DNA from: Aulostomus chinensis
Taxonomy: Eukaryota; Chordata; Actinopteri; Syngnathiformes; Aulostomidae
Direction of reading: 5' to 3'
Assembly (NCBI GenBank): GCA_037954235.1
Contig: JBBMOA010000001.1
Span: forward strand, 18,928,643-18,992,642
DNA length: 64,000 nt
The notes under the pieces were generated by a model, which saw only the letters and a list, made by a program, of their open reading frames with translations, did not search any database and was not told the origin of the DNA. The translations under genes were made by a program, and so were the position numbers. The stretch's first letter is position 1, and each line of letters opens with the position of its first letter. This document shows, piece by piece, positions 37,297 to 47,014 of this stretch.

Positions 37297-37984
37297 TGTT
37301 AAGAAGCACAGCAGATAATGGACGTTGACCTTCATCATGGTTGAATGAGCGTCACCAGTTGAAGCTTCTCTGGTTGACCAATGTCATGGAGACCAAGGGT
37401 TCCATGACATCAATGATTAATTGAAGGTAGCATTTGTCTTGGTATTAACAGTTTATGTAAATTAGAGGCACACACACATGTTAATGGTCAGGTTTATTGA
37501 ATCAGCAAACATGTGAAACATTTTCTATGCCATGTGTTCCAGGGAGGGACCTGGGAAGCACAGGGGGACCGGCCATCCTGCCTGTGGAAAATGAAGACCC
37601 CAGTGTCAGTCAGTGGGAATCACTGTGCAAGGCCTGGTATTTAGTGTTGATCTAGTTTGTCTCATGTAAATGTGGCAGTTTCAGTCGTCACGTCAGTCCT
37701 CACCTCTTCCTGGTGGTTTCCTTAAAGGGGCTGGAGCCAAAAGGGGAGAGTGGCCCAAGGAAGCTCCTTAAGAGCTGTAGGTGCAAACCTTTGCTCCCAG
37801 ATGGGGGAGGGGGTACAATCACAGGCAAGGTTCATTGAATGATAATGCATGTGGATGTATTATTGAATTGGTGTAGTAGTCTGGAATCATGTATATATTT
37901 AGTCAGGTTAAGTTGTTGAGATGGTGCTGGTTTGATGTAAATATTGATTGTAGAGCATGGTTGTGGTCTCACCTCCACTCTATG
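37297..37984. other. Arm A sequence without a gene
   Basis: Shared inverted with 48,590-49,090. No ORF with recognisable homology. A poly-G/poly-C tract near 37,805-37,813 is longer in arm B (12 C at about 48,610). About 125 bp at 37,815-37,940 is missing from arm B. Confidence 0.6.
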
Positions 37985-38357
37985 GGCCATCCATCGTCAT
38001 CTTCTGCTTATTCCTTACTAGTAAGGGTCACGGGGGGGCTGGAGCCTATCCCAGCATCTACGGGCGAGAGGCGGGGTTCACCCTGGACAGGTCGCCAGTC
38101 CATCGCAGGGCCAACACACAGAGACGAACAACCATTCACACTCACAGTCACACCTACGGTCAATTTAGAGTATCAATCAGCCTAGTCCCCTAATTGCATG
38201 TCTTTGGACCGTGGGAGGAAGCCGGAGTACCTGGAGAGAACCCACGCAGGAACAGGGAGAACATGCAAACTCCACACAGAAAGATCCAACGCCCGAGCCA
38301 GGACCTTCTTGCTGTGAGGGCACATTGCTGACCACTGCACCACCGTGCAGCCCCGCT
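37985..38357 (-). mobile_element. tRNA-derived SINE, minus strand, only in arm A
   Basis: Same family as the 23,071 copy, reversed: CCATCCATCG tail, TCACCCTGGACAGGTCGCCA, TGTCTTTGGACCGTGGGAGG and a degraded tRNA-like head (CTGACCACTGCACCACCGTG). CTATGGG occurs on both sides and could be a short target-site duplication. It is absent from arm B, so it was inserted in arm A or lost from B after the duplication. Confidence 0.85.
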
Positions 38358-38507
38358 ATGGGGGCTGGTCTGTCTAATTTCCTGCAGCCAGGAGGGGATA
38401 AAAGGCAGTCAGGGGTTTTTAATGTAAGTTGATGGTGTCTCATGCAATCTCTTTCAATACTCCAGTGGTGGTTTAAGTGAAGAAAAACATGGGTTAGTCA
38501 GTAGGAC

Positions 38508-38534
38508 TGTGTGTGTGTGTGTGTGTGTGTGTGT
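38508..38534 (+). repeat. (GT)n microsatellite
   Basis: About 13 GT units. Confidence 0.9.
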
Positions 38535-38879
38535 TTCCATGCAGACTTTCCCTTGTGCCAACTGATTTGATTTGGAAACCATCTCATCTACATCTCCTCT
38601 CCAAAAACCCTCTTCTTCAACTTTGTACCCAAGTTGTCTCCTCATCAGGCACCACAGTATCCAGTAGGTTCAGTTAAAACAGTCATCAGTGATTAATGTT
38701 CATGTTCAATGATGAGGTTTTGATTTATTCTTCCAGAATCATCTGAACAAACCCTCCTCAACACAGTGAAGCCTTCATCTGACAGGAGGAGTTTCTTTTC
38801 CCAGTGATTCCACTGACAGTGAAAAGCTTCGTTCATCAGACTGGTCTGATAGGATCAACTACTGGTTGCTCTGGAGTGG

Positions 38880-39240
38880 AAACAGCAACCTGTCAGGAAA
38901 CATTAGCCAGAACAAAGCCAAGATTAAAGCAAGAGCCTCCAGATCAAAGTCAGAATTGATGATGATGTCATCAGGGGGCTTTGATAGTGTCTTTATTTGT
39001 ACCCAGAATTCTGTCTTTGATCTCAGGAGGACATGAAAGAAAAACAATGGAGGAAAGTAGAGGAGAACATTCAGCTTCATTAGAAACACTTGAACTGTTG
39101 AACAGTAGAATTTGTTTGAAACAGTTTACAACACTGAGTGACAGGATTGAAGAGGGAAGATTTTTGTATTTTCAGTTTAATTCTAACTTAAAACTGGGCA
39201 TGAACATTTTTAGTCGTTCATATTCTAACATACAGAGGAA
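38880..39240 (+). repeat. Segmental repeat Y (copy 1)
   Basis: Matches 54,460-54,770 in the same orientation and 44,095-44,235 in reverse (shared GAATTCTGTCTTTGATCTCA and GGAGGACATGAAAG). It contains the AATTGATGATGATGTCATCA dyad. Short ORFs in it differ between copies and are not supported as genes. Confidence 0.75.
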
Positions 39241-39474
39241 GTCATGTCATTCCCTTTTTTTTAACCTGTCCTGTTCAGGAAATGGAAATGGAAATTTAGC
39301 TGCTATGTTGAATCAGAAAAACCTTTTGAAGTCTACTTTTGCTTCAGTCAGGAAGTGGACTGTTGTTAACTCTCACAATGGTTGGTGATTGTGGAGGAAG
39401 ACAAAATCCTTATGAACCTCTTTTTAACAGACACACATTTCTGAAGACACTGGTTCATTTTATTTTTCTTCTTC

Positions 39475-39546
39475 TAGCAGAGGATGGTTTTGATCCATCG
39501 ACCTCTGGGTTCTGGGCCCAGCACGCTTCCTCTGCACCACTCTGCT
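39475..39546 (-). tRNA. Initiator-Met-type tRNA with CAG anticodon (arm A)
   Basis: The 72 nt minus-strand sequence has the hallmarks of a eukaryotic initiator tRNA: A1-T72 at the end of the acceptor stem (AGCAGAG/CTCTGCT), three G-C pairs in the anticodon stem (GGG/CCC), and T-loop ATCAAAA with A at positions 54 and 60. The anticodon loop reads CCCAGAA, so the anticodon is CAG (reads CTG, Leu) instead of CAT. All stems pair (one T-G in the D stem). It differs from the arm B partner (48,030) at only two of 72 positions, one being the anticodon. No T-run follows within 60 bases. It may be a pseudogene or an altered-decoding tRNA. Confidence 0.8.
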
Positions 39547-39826
39547 CTACCATTGACTGAACAGTCCTTGATTTAGGAGAGCATTCTCTGTGTTTGTCTC
39601 TGCCCTGCTCTCCTGCTCTCTTTCCCCCCAATCGGTCAAAGCAGAAGGCCGTCCCCACTGATCCTGGATCTGCTCGACGTTCCTGCCTGTTAAAAGGAAG
39701 GTTTTCATCACCACTGTTGCAGGATGTGCTGCTGGTGGAGAATTGTTGGTGTAGATTCATTGAAGGAGTTTGGTGCTGGACCTGCTGTACTAGTAAAGAG
39801 TCATGAGATAACTTTTGTTGTGACTT

Positions 39827-39828
<2 letters not shown>

Positions 39829-39884
<56 letters not shown>
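39829..39884 (+). repeat. (AC)n microsatellite at inner border of arm A
   Basis: About 28 CA units. Mirrored by GT at 47,708-47,742. Homology between the arms stops here. Confidence 0.95.
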
Positions 39885-39885
<1 letters not shown>

Positions 39886-39993
39886 TCATTTCTTCCTGCC
39901 ATGAACACAGACTGTGTGTTTAATGTTAACAAAAATTCTACTTTGTCAGTGAATGAATTCATTTGATATTGAAGTCTGCAACTGTCAGTGTCT

Positions 39994-40076
39994 GTCAGGA
40001 TGGCCGAGCGGTCTAAGGCGCTGCGTTCAGGCCACAGTCTCTCCTGGAGGCGTGGGTTTGAATCCCACTTCTGACA
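39994..40076 (+). tRNA. tRNA-Leu(CAG)
   Basis: 83 nt type II tRNA with acceptor GTCAGGA/TTCTGAC, A box TGGCCGAGCGGTCTAAGGCG, anticodon loop TTCAGGC (CAG), long variable arm and B box GGGTTTGAATCCC. Very close to vertebrate tRNA-Leu(CAG). The anticodon stem has one C-A mismatch. A T4 terminator begins 8 bases after the 3' end (40,084-40,087), so this is one of the better candidates for an active gene here. Confidence 0.88.
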
Positions 40077-40943
40077 AAGGACATTTTCTCCACATTCCTA
40101 TGCATCCACAGTGGTAAATTCCAAACCCAGTTGAAGCTGCTCTCCAGTGATGGGAGTGAGTGGTTGAACTGGCAGCAGAGGAGGCAAAGGAGCTTCCCTG
40201 TGATGGTCCAACATCGCCTGGTTTCCTCCAACATGGAGCAGCCACCAAAATCTAACTTCAATGTTGGATCAAAGTCTGCTGAAGAAATGTGTTTTCTCTC
40301 AAGTCACATTTTGTCCATTAACTTCATCATCAGAGTCACCATCTCATCACATGACTAAAGTCTGGGTTCTGTGTTGGTGGTAAACATCCTTCCACTCACC
40401 CAGGCTCCCCACTGGTCTGCACACAGAAATGCATATTTTACTGGTTTAACCAGTTCCTCAAGTAGTTTAGGAAAAAAGACACTTTGTTAGCTCCTGTAAA
40501 GGTCCCACTTTGGGTCGTAACACTTTTTTCCTGACTGCTTGACGTCTCAGTCAGAACAGCTGAGATGAGAACTGAATGTCTGGATTTCTTCCTGACATCA
40601 TCAGGGTCTGAGGAGTTCATTAAAAAAAGGATTCAGTCAGATGGGAGTTAGAACTTGGAGACCAAAGGAAGAACCTCCAAATTCAGGACCCTGAGATCAA
40701 AGTGAACACTCTGATCTCAGAGGTCTGGGATATTTCACATCCTGATGGCCCTCCAAAATAAGAGCCCTGTGTCACTGTCTAAAAATCATCATTTGTTTGT
40801 GAAAAAATCAGGGTATGTTTGTCAGACTTTGTCAGACCTTTCCCCAAATCATCATTTGTTTGTGGAAATTAGATCCAGAAAACCACTGCAGTCCCTCATA
40901 CATGATTAGTGCCATAGTTTGTCTCACTTGTTTCATCTTTGAT
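40077..40943. other. Intergenic stretch
   Basis: No gene supported. AATCATCATTTGTTTGTG-like text occurs twice (40,788 and 40,850), a local duplication of about 60 bp. Short ORFs show no homology I recognise. Confidence 0.5.
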
Positions 40944-41015
40944 GGTTCCATGGTGGAATGGTGAGCACTCTGGACTCTGAATCCAGTGATCCCAGTTCAA
41001 ACCTCAGTGGGGCCT
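40944..41015 (+). tRNA. tRNA-Gln(CTG), probably a pseudogene
   Basis: 72 nt with acceptor GGTTCCA/TGGGGCC, anticodon stem CTGGA/TCCAG and loop CTCTGAA (CTG), like vertebrate tRNA-Gln. The T stem CCCAG/CTCAG has two mismatches and no T-run follows, so function is doubtful. Confidence 0.7.
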
Positions 41016-41104
41016 CCAGCAGGTCTCTGACAGGTGTTGATAGAGGAGTTGTGGCTGCTGACTACAGTGGAAGACACCATCAACAATGATGTTTAGAAGC
41101 TCTC

Positions 41105-41175
41105 AGCTCCTTCAGTCACATGACTGGGTCATCCTGTCATGTCAGTGATGTCACTTGGCAGGACTGCCATTGCAT
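41105..41175 (-). repeat. CACGTG-family repeat fragment
   Basis: TTCAGTCACATGACTGGGTC then GTCATGTCAGTGATGTCACT is a reversed, one-unit member of the 22 bp palindrome family, with the same flank as the copies at 24,036 and 45,820. Confidence 0.8.
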
Positions 41176-41500
41176 TCTTAATTCTATAACATCTGAGATT
41201 AAAATCTATGGAATTACAACCAACAAGCAGCCAAACACCTGATCAGATGCTCCTTCATCAGGCTGAGGAGAATCAATCTAAACTGGGATGAAGAAAATTA
41301 ACTGAGAGGAGAAACCTCCTGATTGGCTGACATGGACCCACCTGATCCATGTCAGCCTTGTTGGAGCAGAAAGAGGTGGATCAGAGGAATCAGTGGATCA
41401 AGACTCAGGTGGCAGATGAAGAATCTCTGTATTCACAATGAAGTCAGAGAAATCTTCCAACATGAGAGAACGTGACAGACCATTTTATACTGAAGACAGG

Positions 41501-41501
<1 letters not shown>

Positions 41502-41558
<57 letters not shown>
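41502..41558 (+). repeat. (GT)n microsatellite
   Basis: About 28 TG units. Confidence 0.95.
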
Positions 41559-41562
<4 letters not shown>

Positions 41563-42623
41563 ACTGACTGGAAACTGAATAATAACCAGACTGACTTTTA
41601 TCATTGACCAAGTCTGGTTGACTCACTAAATTCATAACTGAAGTGATTATTTAATTAATAAACAGAACATTTGTCTAAAGTCATGATCAAATTAATGTAA
41701 AATCTGAGCAACCAGGGTTTGAAAATGTTCCAATGAGCCAAACCAATGTTGACAGTTAAAAGAAGCCAATGTGGGAGGATTCTTTCTGTCTCAGCAGTAA
41801 AGACCAATCCCACAGCTCACGTGAAGCATCAGGTCCTCTGTGAGAGGTGGGAATCCAACCAGGGACCTTTGGATCCACACCAATCTTCCCTGACCTCATA
41901 GAAACTGGAACCTTTCAACAAATAAATTCAAATTCAACTCAGCAGCAACTCTAGAACAGTCGCTAACTTGCTAATTCCTGTTAGCTCCAGATCAGACAAT
42001 GCAGGCTCACCTTCACGCTTGGTTGTACGACCGTCACCAGTTGAAGCTTCTCTGGTTCAACAAACTCTGGGGACTCAAGACACAAGTCAGCACCGGTGCA
42101 GGTCCAGATCCAGATGTTAGCTGAGGGGGACAATGGCTTAAGGGAGCTCCAGGGAGCTGGTTTGAACTGGTCCCTCATCTCTGTGAGTAGAAACCATCTG
42201 AGGTGGAGGGTGGAGATCTGCTTTGACCTCCTGATCTCCCAGTAAAGCCAGTATAGATGTTGAGCTTGGAGGAGTTGATGGCCTCCTTCATCTTCTTGTT
42301 GGAGATGTTTGCTAAACTCAGCACCACCACAGATCAGAGGAAAGTCCACTTGTCAGCTGGAAACTGGAGTTTCTAGTGACCTGCAGGATCTTAGTTGTGG
42401 TGGCAGCAGGCCTGTTCCAAGAGCTTTGCTCACATTCCTGATCAGGCTTCATCATGGTTCTGGACCACTGAGTGATAGAAGCTGATCCTGGGGGTGGACT
42501 GTCTTTAGGGGGCTGAGGTGTCTGGTGGTCTTGGTGGACCCTCTGTATCTCAAGCTGAGACCACAGAGTCCTGTGTTCTTGAGTCACTGTCTATAGTCTC
42601 TGTTGTTGGAGAGCTCAGTGTGG
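41559..42623. other. Intergenic stretch
   Basis: No gene supported. Bases 42,020-42,060 share GACCGTCACCAGTTGAAGCT and on with 37,345-37,375 and 49,050-49,080, a piece of the arm sequence. Open frames of 60-120 codons on the minus strand have no recognisable motif. Confidence 0.5.
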
Positions 42624-42695
42624 TCCCTGATGGTCTAGTGGCTAGGATTTGGCGCTCTCACCGCCGCGGCCCGGGTTCGATTCCCGGTCAGGGAA
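42624..42695 (+). tRNA. tRNA-Glu(CTC)
   Basis: 72 nt, all arms pair: acceptor TCCCTGA/TCAGGGA, anticodon loop CTCTCAC (CTC), T-arm CCGGGTTCGATTCCCGG with perfect B box, discriminator A. Nearly identical to vertebrate tRNA-Glu(CTC). No T4 run is seen directly downstream. Confidence 0.92.
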
Positions 42696-43234
42696 TGAGT
42701 TATTTAGAGGTTGAGGGAGAGGTGATCAGGTGGTCCACATGATGGTGGAGGTGATGAACTGTGAATCCATCATGGCTCCACTCTCACCCCCATTGTAGTG
42801 TTCTTGGTTCACTCTGCCATGGCCCCATGTTGAAGGGTGACTGTCTCATTCAGGTTCAACCCTTTGTTAGACTCTATTAAGTCACTGACTCCTGCAAGGA
42901 CAAACTGTAATCCTCCTTTGTAGCTTTGGCTCCTTGCAGCACAGAAAGTCCATTCACTGATGTAGGAACTGGAAAACTTAGAGCTCCAGTCCTCAGTTCC
43001 TTGCACCAAAGAAAGGAGGGAAACGCAATCAATGTTGAATTCATTTACATTTCTTTTATTTGATCAAAGCTAGAACTTAAGAAGCTGCCATCGACCTTGA
43101 TGACCAACTCCTTCACTGTGTAGTTCAAAGTCCCTGGTTTGATTTGTGTCAGGACTTCAGAAGCTCCAATCCTCTCTAAATTCTAGTGAGGGTGGAAGAG
43201 ATTATAAATGAGAGAAGCAGGGCCCTCACTCAGA

Positions 43235-43307
43235 ACTGAACCAGCTCAGTTGGGAGAGCCTTAGACTGAAGATCTAAAGGTCCCTGGTCCGATCCCAGGT
43301 TTCAGCA
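43235..43307 (+). tRNA. tRNA-Phe(GAA), slightly degraded
   Basis: 73 nt with D-arm AGCTCAGTTGGGAGAGC, anticodon stem TTAGA/TCTAA and loop CTGAAGA (GAA), as in tRNA-Phe. The acceptor ACTGAAC/TTTCAGC is mismatched at both ends and the T loop reads TCCGATC, weakening the B box. No T-run follows. Likely a pseudogene. Confidence 0.75.
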
Positions 43308-43550
43308 GAGGAGCAGCATTGACTTTACTTTCCAGTGGAGGAACTGCAGACATGAAGGAAACTAACATCTTGTCCTGTGCATTCTTGTGACATTCAGGAC
43401 ATTTTTGGAGCCTCTTGTTGGATTTTGCCACAGAGAATCAGAGCCAATCAAAAGCATGGTGGACTTCAACATGGAGGACTGAACAAGTCAAGAAAGCATC
43501 AGTTTGACCTTCACAGGTGTTTCTGTTCCTGTCTCAATGCTGTAGAAAGA

Positions 43551-43623
43551 GCCTGAGGAGCTCAGACGGTAGAGCATCAGACTTTTAATCTGAGGGTCCA
43601 GGGTTCAAGTCCCTGTTCAGGTG
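43551..43623 (+). tRNA. tRNA-Lys(TTT)
   Basis: 73 nt with A box GAGCTCAGACGGTAGAGC, anticodon stem TCAGA/TCTGA and loop CTTTTAA (TTT), and perfect B box GGGTTCAAGTCCC. The acceptor GCCTGAG/TTCAGGT pairs with two G-T wobbles. Close to vertebrate tRNA-Lys(UUU). No T4 run lies within 25 bases. Confidence 0.88.
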
Positions 43624-43796
43624 CTGTGGAGGTTCCAGTGTTTGACAACATGGTACTGGATGAAGCTTAGTGTTGAACAAACTGTCAACATCAAAAGTAG
43701 AAGTGTTCTTGTCTTGATGCTGTGAGACTGTTGCTAGGAAAGTGACCAATAATAATTTCATGTGGCATGCAGTTAACAAAACACCCACGTTGATGG

Positions 43797-44085
43797 TCGA
43801 GGGGGCTGGAGCCTATCCCAGCATCTACGGGCCAGAGGCGGGGTTCACCCTGGACAGGTCGCCAAAACCATTCACACTCACATCTACAGTCAATTTAGAG
43901 TGTCCAATCAGCCTCATCCCAAATTACATGTCTTTGGACGGTGGGAAGAAGCCGGAGTACCCAGAGAGAACCCACGCATGCACGGGGAGAACATGCAGAT
44001 TCTGCACCCGAGCCTGGACTCAAATCCAGAACCTTCTTGCTGTGAGGCCACAGTGCTCACCACTGCACCATCATGCTGCCGTGGT
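43797..44085 (-). mobile_element. tRNA-derived SINE, minus strand, degraded
   Basis: Reversed body of the same SINE family (TCACCCTGGACAGGTCGCCA, TGTCTTTGGACGGTGGGAAG, GAACCTTCTTGCTGTGAGGC). The tail is cut off on the left, and an internal segment of about 40 bp is missing near 43,864. Confidence 0.8.
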
Positions 44086-44094
44086 CTCATATAC

Positions 44095-44235
44095 TTTTCT
44101 AAATTGTGTTTCTTTCATGTCCTCCTGAGATCAAAGACAGAATTCTAGCTACTGTCAAAGCCCTGATGGCATCATCAGGAATTCTGACTTTGATCTGGAG
44201 ACTCTTGCTTTAATCTGAATTTGATCTGACTAATG
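44095..44235 (-). repeat. Segmental repeat Y (inverted copy)
   Basis: Reverse complement of part of 38,890-39,060 and 54,470-54,560. The shared TTTCATGTCCTCCTGAGATC, then AAAGACAGAATTCT, identifies it. Confidence 0.7.
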
Positions 44236-44277
44236 TTTTAGTTTAGGTTGCATGATACCGACCACCTCATTTCTCCT

Positions 44278-44397
44278 GATGGACTGGTGACCTGTCCAGG
44301 GTGAACCCTGCCTCTTGAACAATGTCACCTGGGATCGCCCCCCCCCCCTCCATGACCCTTAAAGGATAGAACAGAAAGTGGATGGAGGGATGGACTC
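44278..44397 (+). mobile_element. SINE 3' fragment
   Basis: GACTGGTGACCTGTCCAGGG, a C-run and a GGATGGAGGGATGGA tail mark the last 120 bp of the same SINE family. Confidence 0.75.
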
Positions 44398-45398
44398 AAC
44401 ACTGAAATCAGCTGATCTGATCCACATTCTAATGTTTCCTGTCCCTCTTTAGGAGTCAATGAGAATAGTAGTGTATATAATAATGTATATCCAACCTTGT
44501 AGTATCTTTCCAAAGCTTTTAGTATTTCTTCTTGTTTCTACTTGTAGTTTTAGTGTCTGGATCTTTTCTTTTGATGTCCTGCTGTCTGCTCTTTGCTTTT
44601 GGAGCTTCCTTCAACAACTACCAGGCCTCCTGGGTACTGTAGGAAACATGGTCAAGTTCTTCTGACTTCTCCAGGAACGTCCTGCTCACATTGGTCTGTC
44701 TTCATTTTGACTCCTCCCACTGCCACAATGACCAGCCTTTATACTCTTGGTGACTGGGGCCCTGGTTGCTGCAGGCCTCAACACCAGCCTGTGGTTGTGA
44801 GCAGGGCAGAACAGAACTGACAGTATCTCCCATGCAGGACCTGGGTCAGCACCTGGTGCCAGCTGGGGCAACATCCTGGAGTTAATTCAGCCTGTAGAAC
44901 CAGGTGCTGGTTCCTTCTTTTACCAGGCAGGAACGGGCAGCAGATCCAGGATCAGTAGGTGAAGATGTCTGCTTTGACTGGTAGGAGGAAAGAGAGCAGG
45001 ACAGCTGGTCAGAGACAAAGACTGATCATGAAGAAGGAGTGCTGTATTCTGCTAGCACATGCTAGTGACAGTCAGAGATCAGGAGTCTCAGCAGGGAAAG
45101 ATTCATGTCTTATTTCAGAGGACAATTGGACGTTCACTGGAAGACAGTGAATGTTTGAGGGTCAGAGGAGAAAAGAGGACAAGTGCACCTGTTGTGTGTG
45201 ATGGGGCACCAGCATGGAGGAAGTTGTCAAACATTTTGAGCGAAAAAGCGTGAATCTTCAAGTAAAGAATTAAAATGATTTAGTTAACAATGAGGTCTCT
45301 GTCATAAAACAAAAGGAACAACTGACTCCCTCACCATTTCCACCCTCTTCAACAGATTCACATTTCAAAACAACCAGGTTTATTTTGTTCCCTTCTTC
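44398..45398. other. Intergenic stretch with one arm-derived piece
   Basis: Bases 44,925-45,040 (GGCAGGAACGGGCAGCAGAT and on) match 47,890-47,995 of arm B in the same orientation, the upstream flank of the initiator-type tRNA. Otherwise no supported feature. Confidence 0.55.
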
Positions 45399-45458
45399 TA
45401 GCAGAGGATGGTTTTGATCCATCCACCTCTGGGTTCTGGGCCCAGCACGCTTCCTCTG
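45399..45458 (-). pseudogene. Truncated initiator-type tRNA, CAG anticodon
   Basis: The minus strand holds the 3' 60 nt of the same initiator-type tRNA, from the D-arm to the discriminator, with loop CCCAGAA. The 5' acceptor strand and start of the D stem (about 12 nt) are missing, so it cannot fold. Its 3' flank (AAATAAACCTGGTTG type) matches the copy at 56,262. Confidence 0.85.
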
Positions 45459-45552
45459 TAAATCCATATTTTGGGTTCTGGCTTGTTCTGCTTTTCATTT
45501 TGTGTTTGTATTAAAGTTCTGTTGCTGAAAAAAAGACTTTTTTGCCTTTTTA

Positions 45553-45555
<3 letters not shown>

Positions 45556-45609
<54 letters not shown>
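45556..45609 (+). repeat. (AC)n microsatellite
   Basis: About 27 CA units. Confidence 0.95.
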
Positions 45610-45611
<2 letters not shown>

Positions 45612-45687
45612 CAGCCAAGCATATAGAATGATACAGTCTGAGGTGGTTTTGACTGGTAGGCACCAGTGTGCACTGTTTGGCACTGAA

Positions 45688-45960
45688 GTCATGTGACTGA
45701 AGTCATCCAGTCACGTGACTGAAGTCATCCAGTCACGTGACTGGATGACTTCAGTCACGTGACTGAGGTCATCCAGTCATGTGACTGAAGTCATCCAGTC
45801 ATGACTGAGGTCATCCATTCATGTCAGTGATGTCACTTGGCAGGACTGTCACTGCCGTCTCATTCTAGAAAAGAATCCAGACTCCACCTGTGGCTCCATG
45901 ATAACTGATGGACCTCTGGTTGGAGGCTGGACGATGATGTTTGGTCTGGGGGGGTTAAGA
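45688..45960 (-). repeat. CACGTG palindrome array with X-repeat flank
   Basis: About six 22 bp units (TCACGTGACTGAAGTCATCC then AG) change orientation at a perfect 58 bp palindrome, 45,708-45,765, centred on CACGTG. To the right follow TGTCAGTGATGTCACTTGGC and a flank to about 45,960 that is the reverse complement of 23,930-24,040. Confidence 0.9.
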
Positions 45961-46108
45961 TGGTGGGGCTGTTTCAGTTCTAGTGCTGAAGGCTTTCACC
46001 ATGACAGTCAGACTCTCCTCTGTCCTTCATGGTCCCTCAAATGTGCAGTGTGGACCTCACACACTGAATTTAGCCTGAAAACTCTTCATGAACAGCAGGA
46101 GACTCAGA

Positions 46109-46165
46109 GTCTCTGTGGCGCTCGGCTGTTAACAGAGAGGCTGGTGGTTGGAGCCCCCCAGGGAC
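46109..46165 (+). pseudogene. tRNA-Asn(GTT) with deleted D-arm
   Basis: GTCTCTGTGGCG joins directly to CTCGGCTGTTAAC, then GGCTGGTGGTTGGAGCCCCC and GGGAC. It matches tRNA-Asn(GTT) except for a loss of roughly 14-16 nt covering the D loop and 3' D stem and a changed B box (GGTTGGAGCCC). It is a pseudogene. Confidence 0.75.
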
Positions 46166-46596
46166 CAGGACCAGGCTCTACTGGTGCTGAGGACTCTGTT
46201 GATCAGCTGCTGAGTTGCTACTTGATGTCAACATTGGTCTGTTTCATCCTGAGTAGTTTGATCCTAGCAGAGTCGCTGCATCGATGATCTGAATGTGGAC
46301 GGACAGACTGACCCTCCACAGCAGACGCCTGTCACAGATCTCTGGATGAGACACTTTGAGGTAAAGCCAGGTTCTGCCAGTCCCACTCACATGTTTCAAT
46401 CACATGTTCAGAGATGGGTTTGTTGTTCCTGAATCCATTTCTTATTTTCTGATCACCTTGTGGATTGTTCATCATTCTCCTCATCACCATACTTTAGGTT
46501 GCAGTACGAACACCTGAGTTAGTCTGGGGTTGCAGGAATCATACAGCATCCAAATAATAGCAGGTTGAAACATTTATTTAAAAGAGTTTAACATGG

Positions 46597-46598
<2 letters not shown>

Positions 46599-46630
<32 letters not shown>
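46599..46630 (+). repeat. (AC)n microsatellite
   Basis: About 16 AC units. Confidence 0.9.
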
Positions 46631-46633
<3 letters not shown>

Positions 46634-46946
46634 GCCTTTCTTTGGTATAAAATGGTCTGTCACGTTCTCTCACATTGCACAACAACACAACAAACAAAGA
46701 CGGCAGGTCCAGTGTGGTCCTGATAAGACCACTGGACTGCAGGGTCCCAGTATCACTGGTGACAATGGTTTTACCAGCTGGGACCTTGGACAAGAACTTC
46801 TCAGAGGAAACTCATCATGGAGGCTCAGTGAAGAAAACTAGACCTGAGCTGCCTGCTGGAACCTAGCAGGTGAAGGACAGAGCTCCACCTCTTTAGAGAC
46901 ACCACCACTGTGGGCTCATGTTGGCAAAAGAAGTGGGTCAGTTTTT

Positions 46947-46970
46947 GACACACACACATCTAAACACACA

Positions 46971-47010
<40 letters not shown>
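46947..47010 (+). repeat. (CA)n microsatellite, interrupted
   Basis: CA repeats with TCTAA and AAAC interruptions, then a pure tract. Confidence 0.9.

Positions 47011-47014
<4 letters not shown>

Larger units (their letters stand above)
32985..39884 (+). repeat. Inverted repeat arm A
   Basis: This segment matches arm B (47,708-53,630) in reverse complement: segmental repeat, CACGTG palindrome, coiled-coil gene, L2 relics, GT microsatellite, ORF1-like fragment with hairpin, and initiator-type tRNA, in mirrored order. Arm A has a SINE (37,985-38,357), tRNA-Ala, extra sequence at 38,400-39,240, an extra 22 bp palindrome unit and four fewer VNTR units in its gene than arm B. It lacks about 300 bp present at 53,277-53,575. 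The outer border sits next to the LINE A-tail and the inner border is a CA microsatellite. Confidence 0.9.

Noticed and set aside
41800..41885. Possible tRNA on the minus strand (GGTCCCTGGTTGGATTCCCA)
   Set aside because: The B-box-like word lacks the conserved C and no acceptor, D or anticodon stems could be found.
45898..46287. 129-codon ORF starting MITDGPLVGG
   Set aside because: It overlaps the inverted X repeat and the tRNA-Asn relic, has no homologous open frame in the 24 kb copy and no domain.
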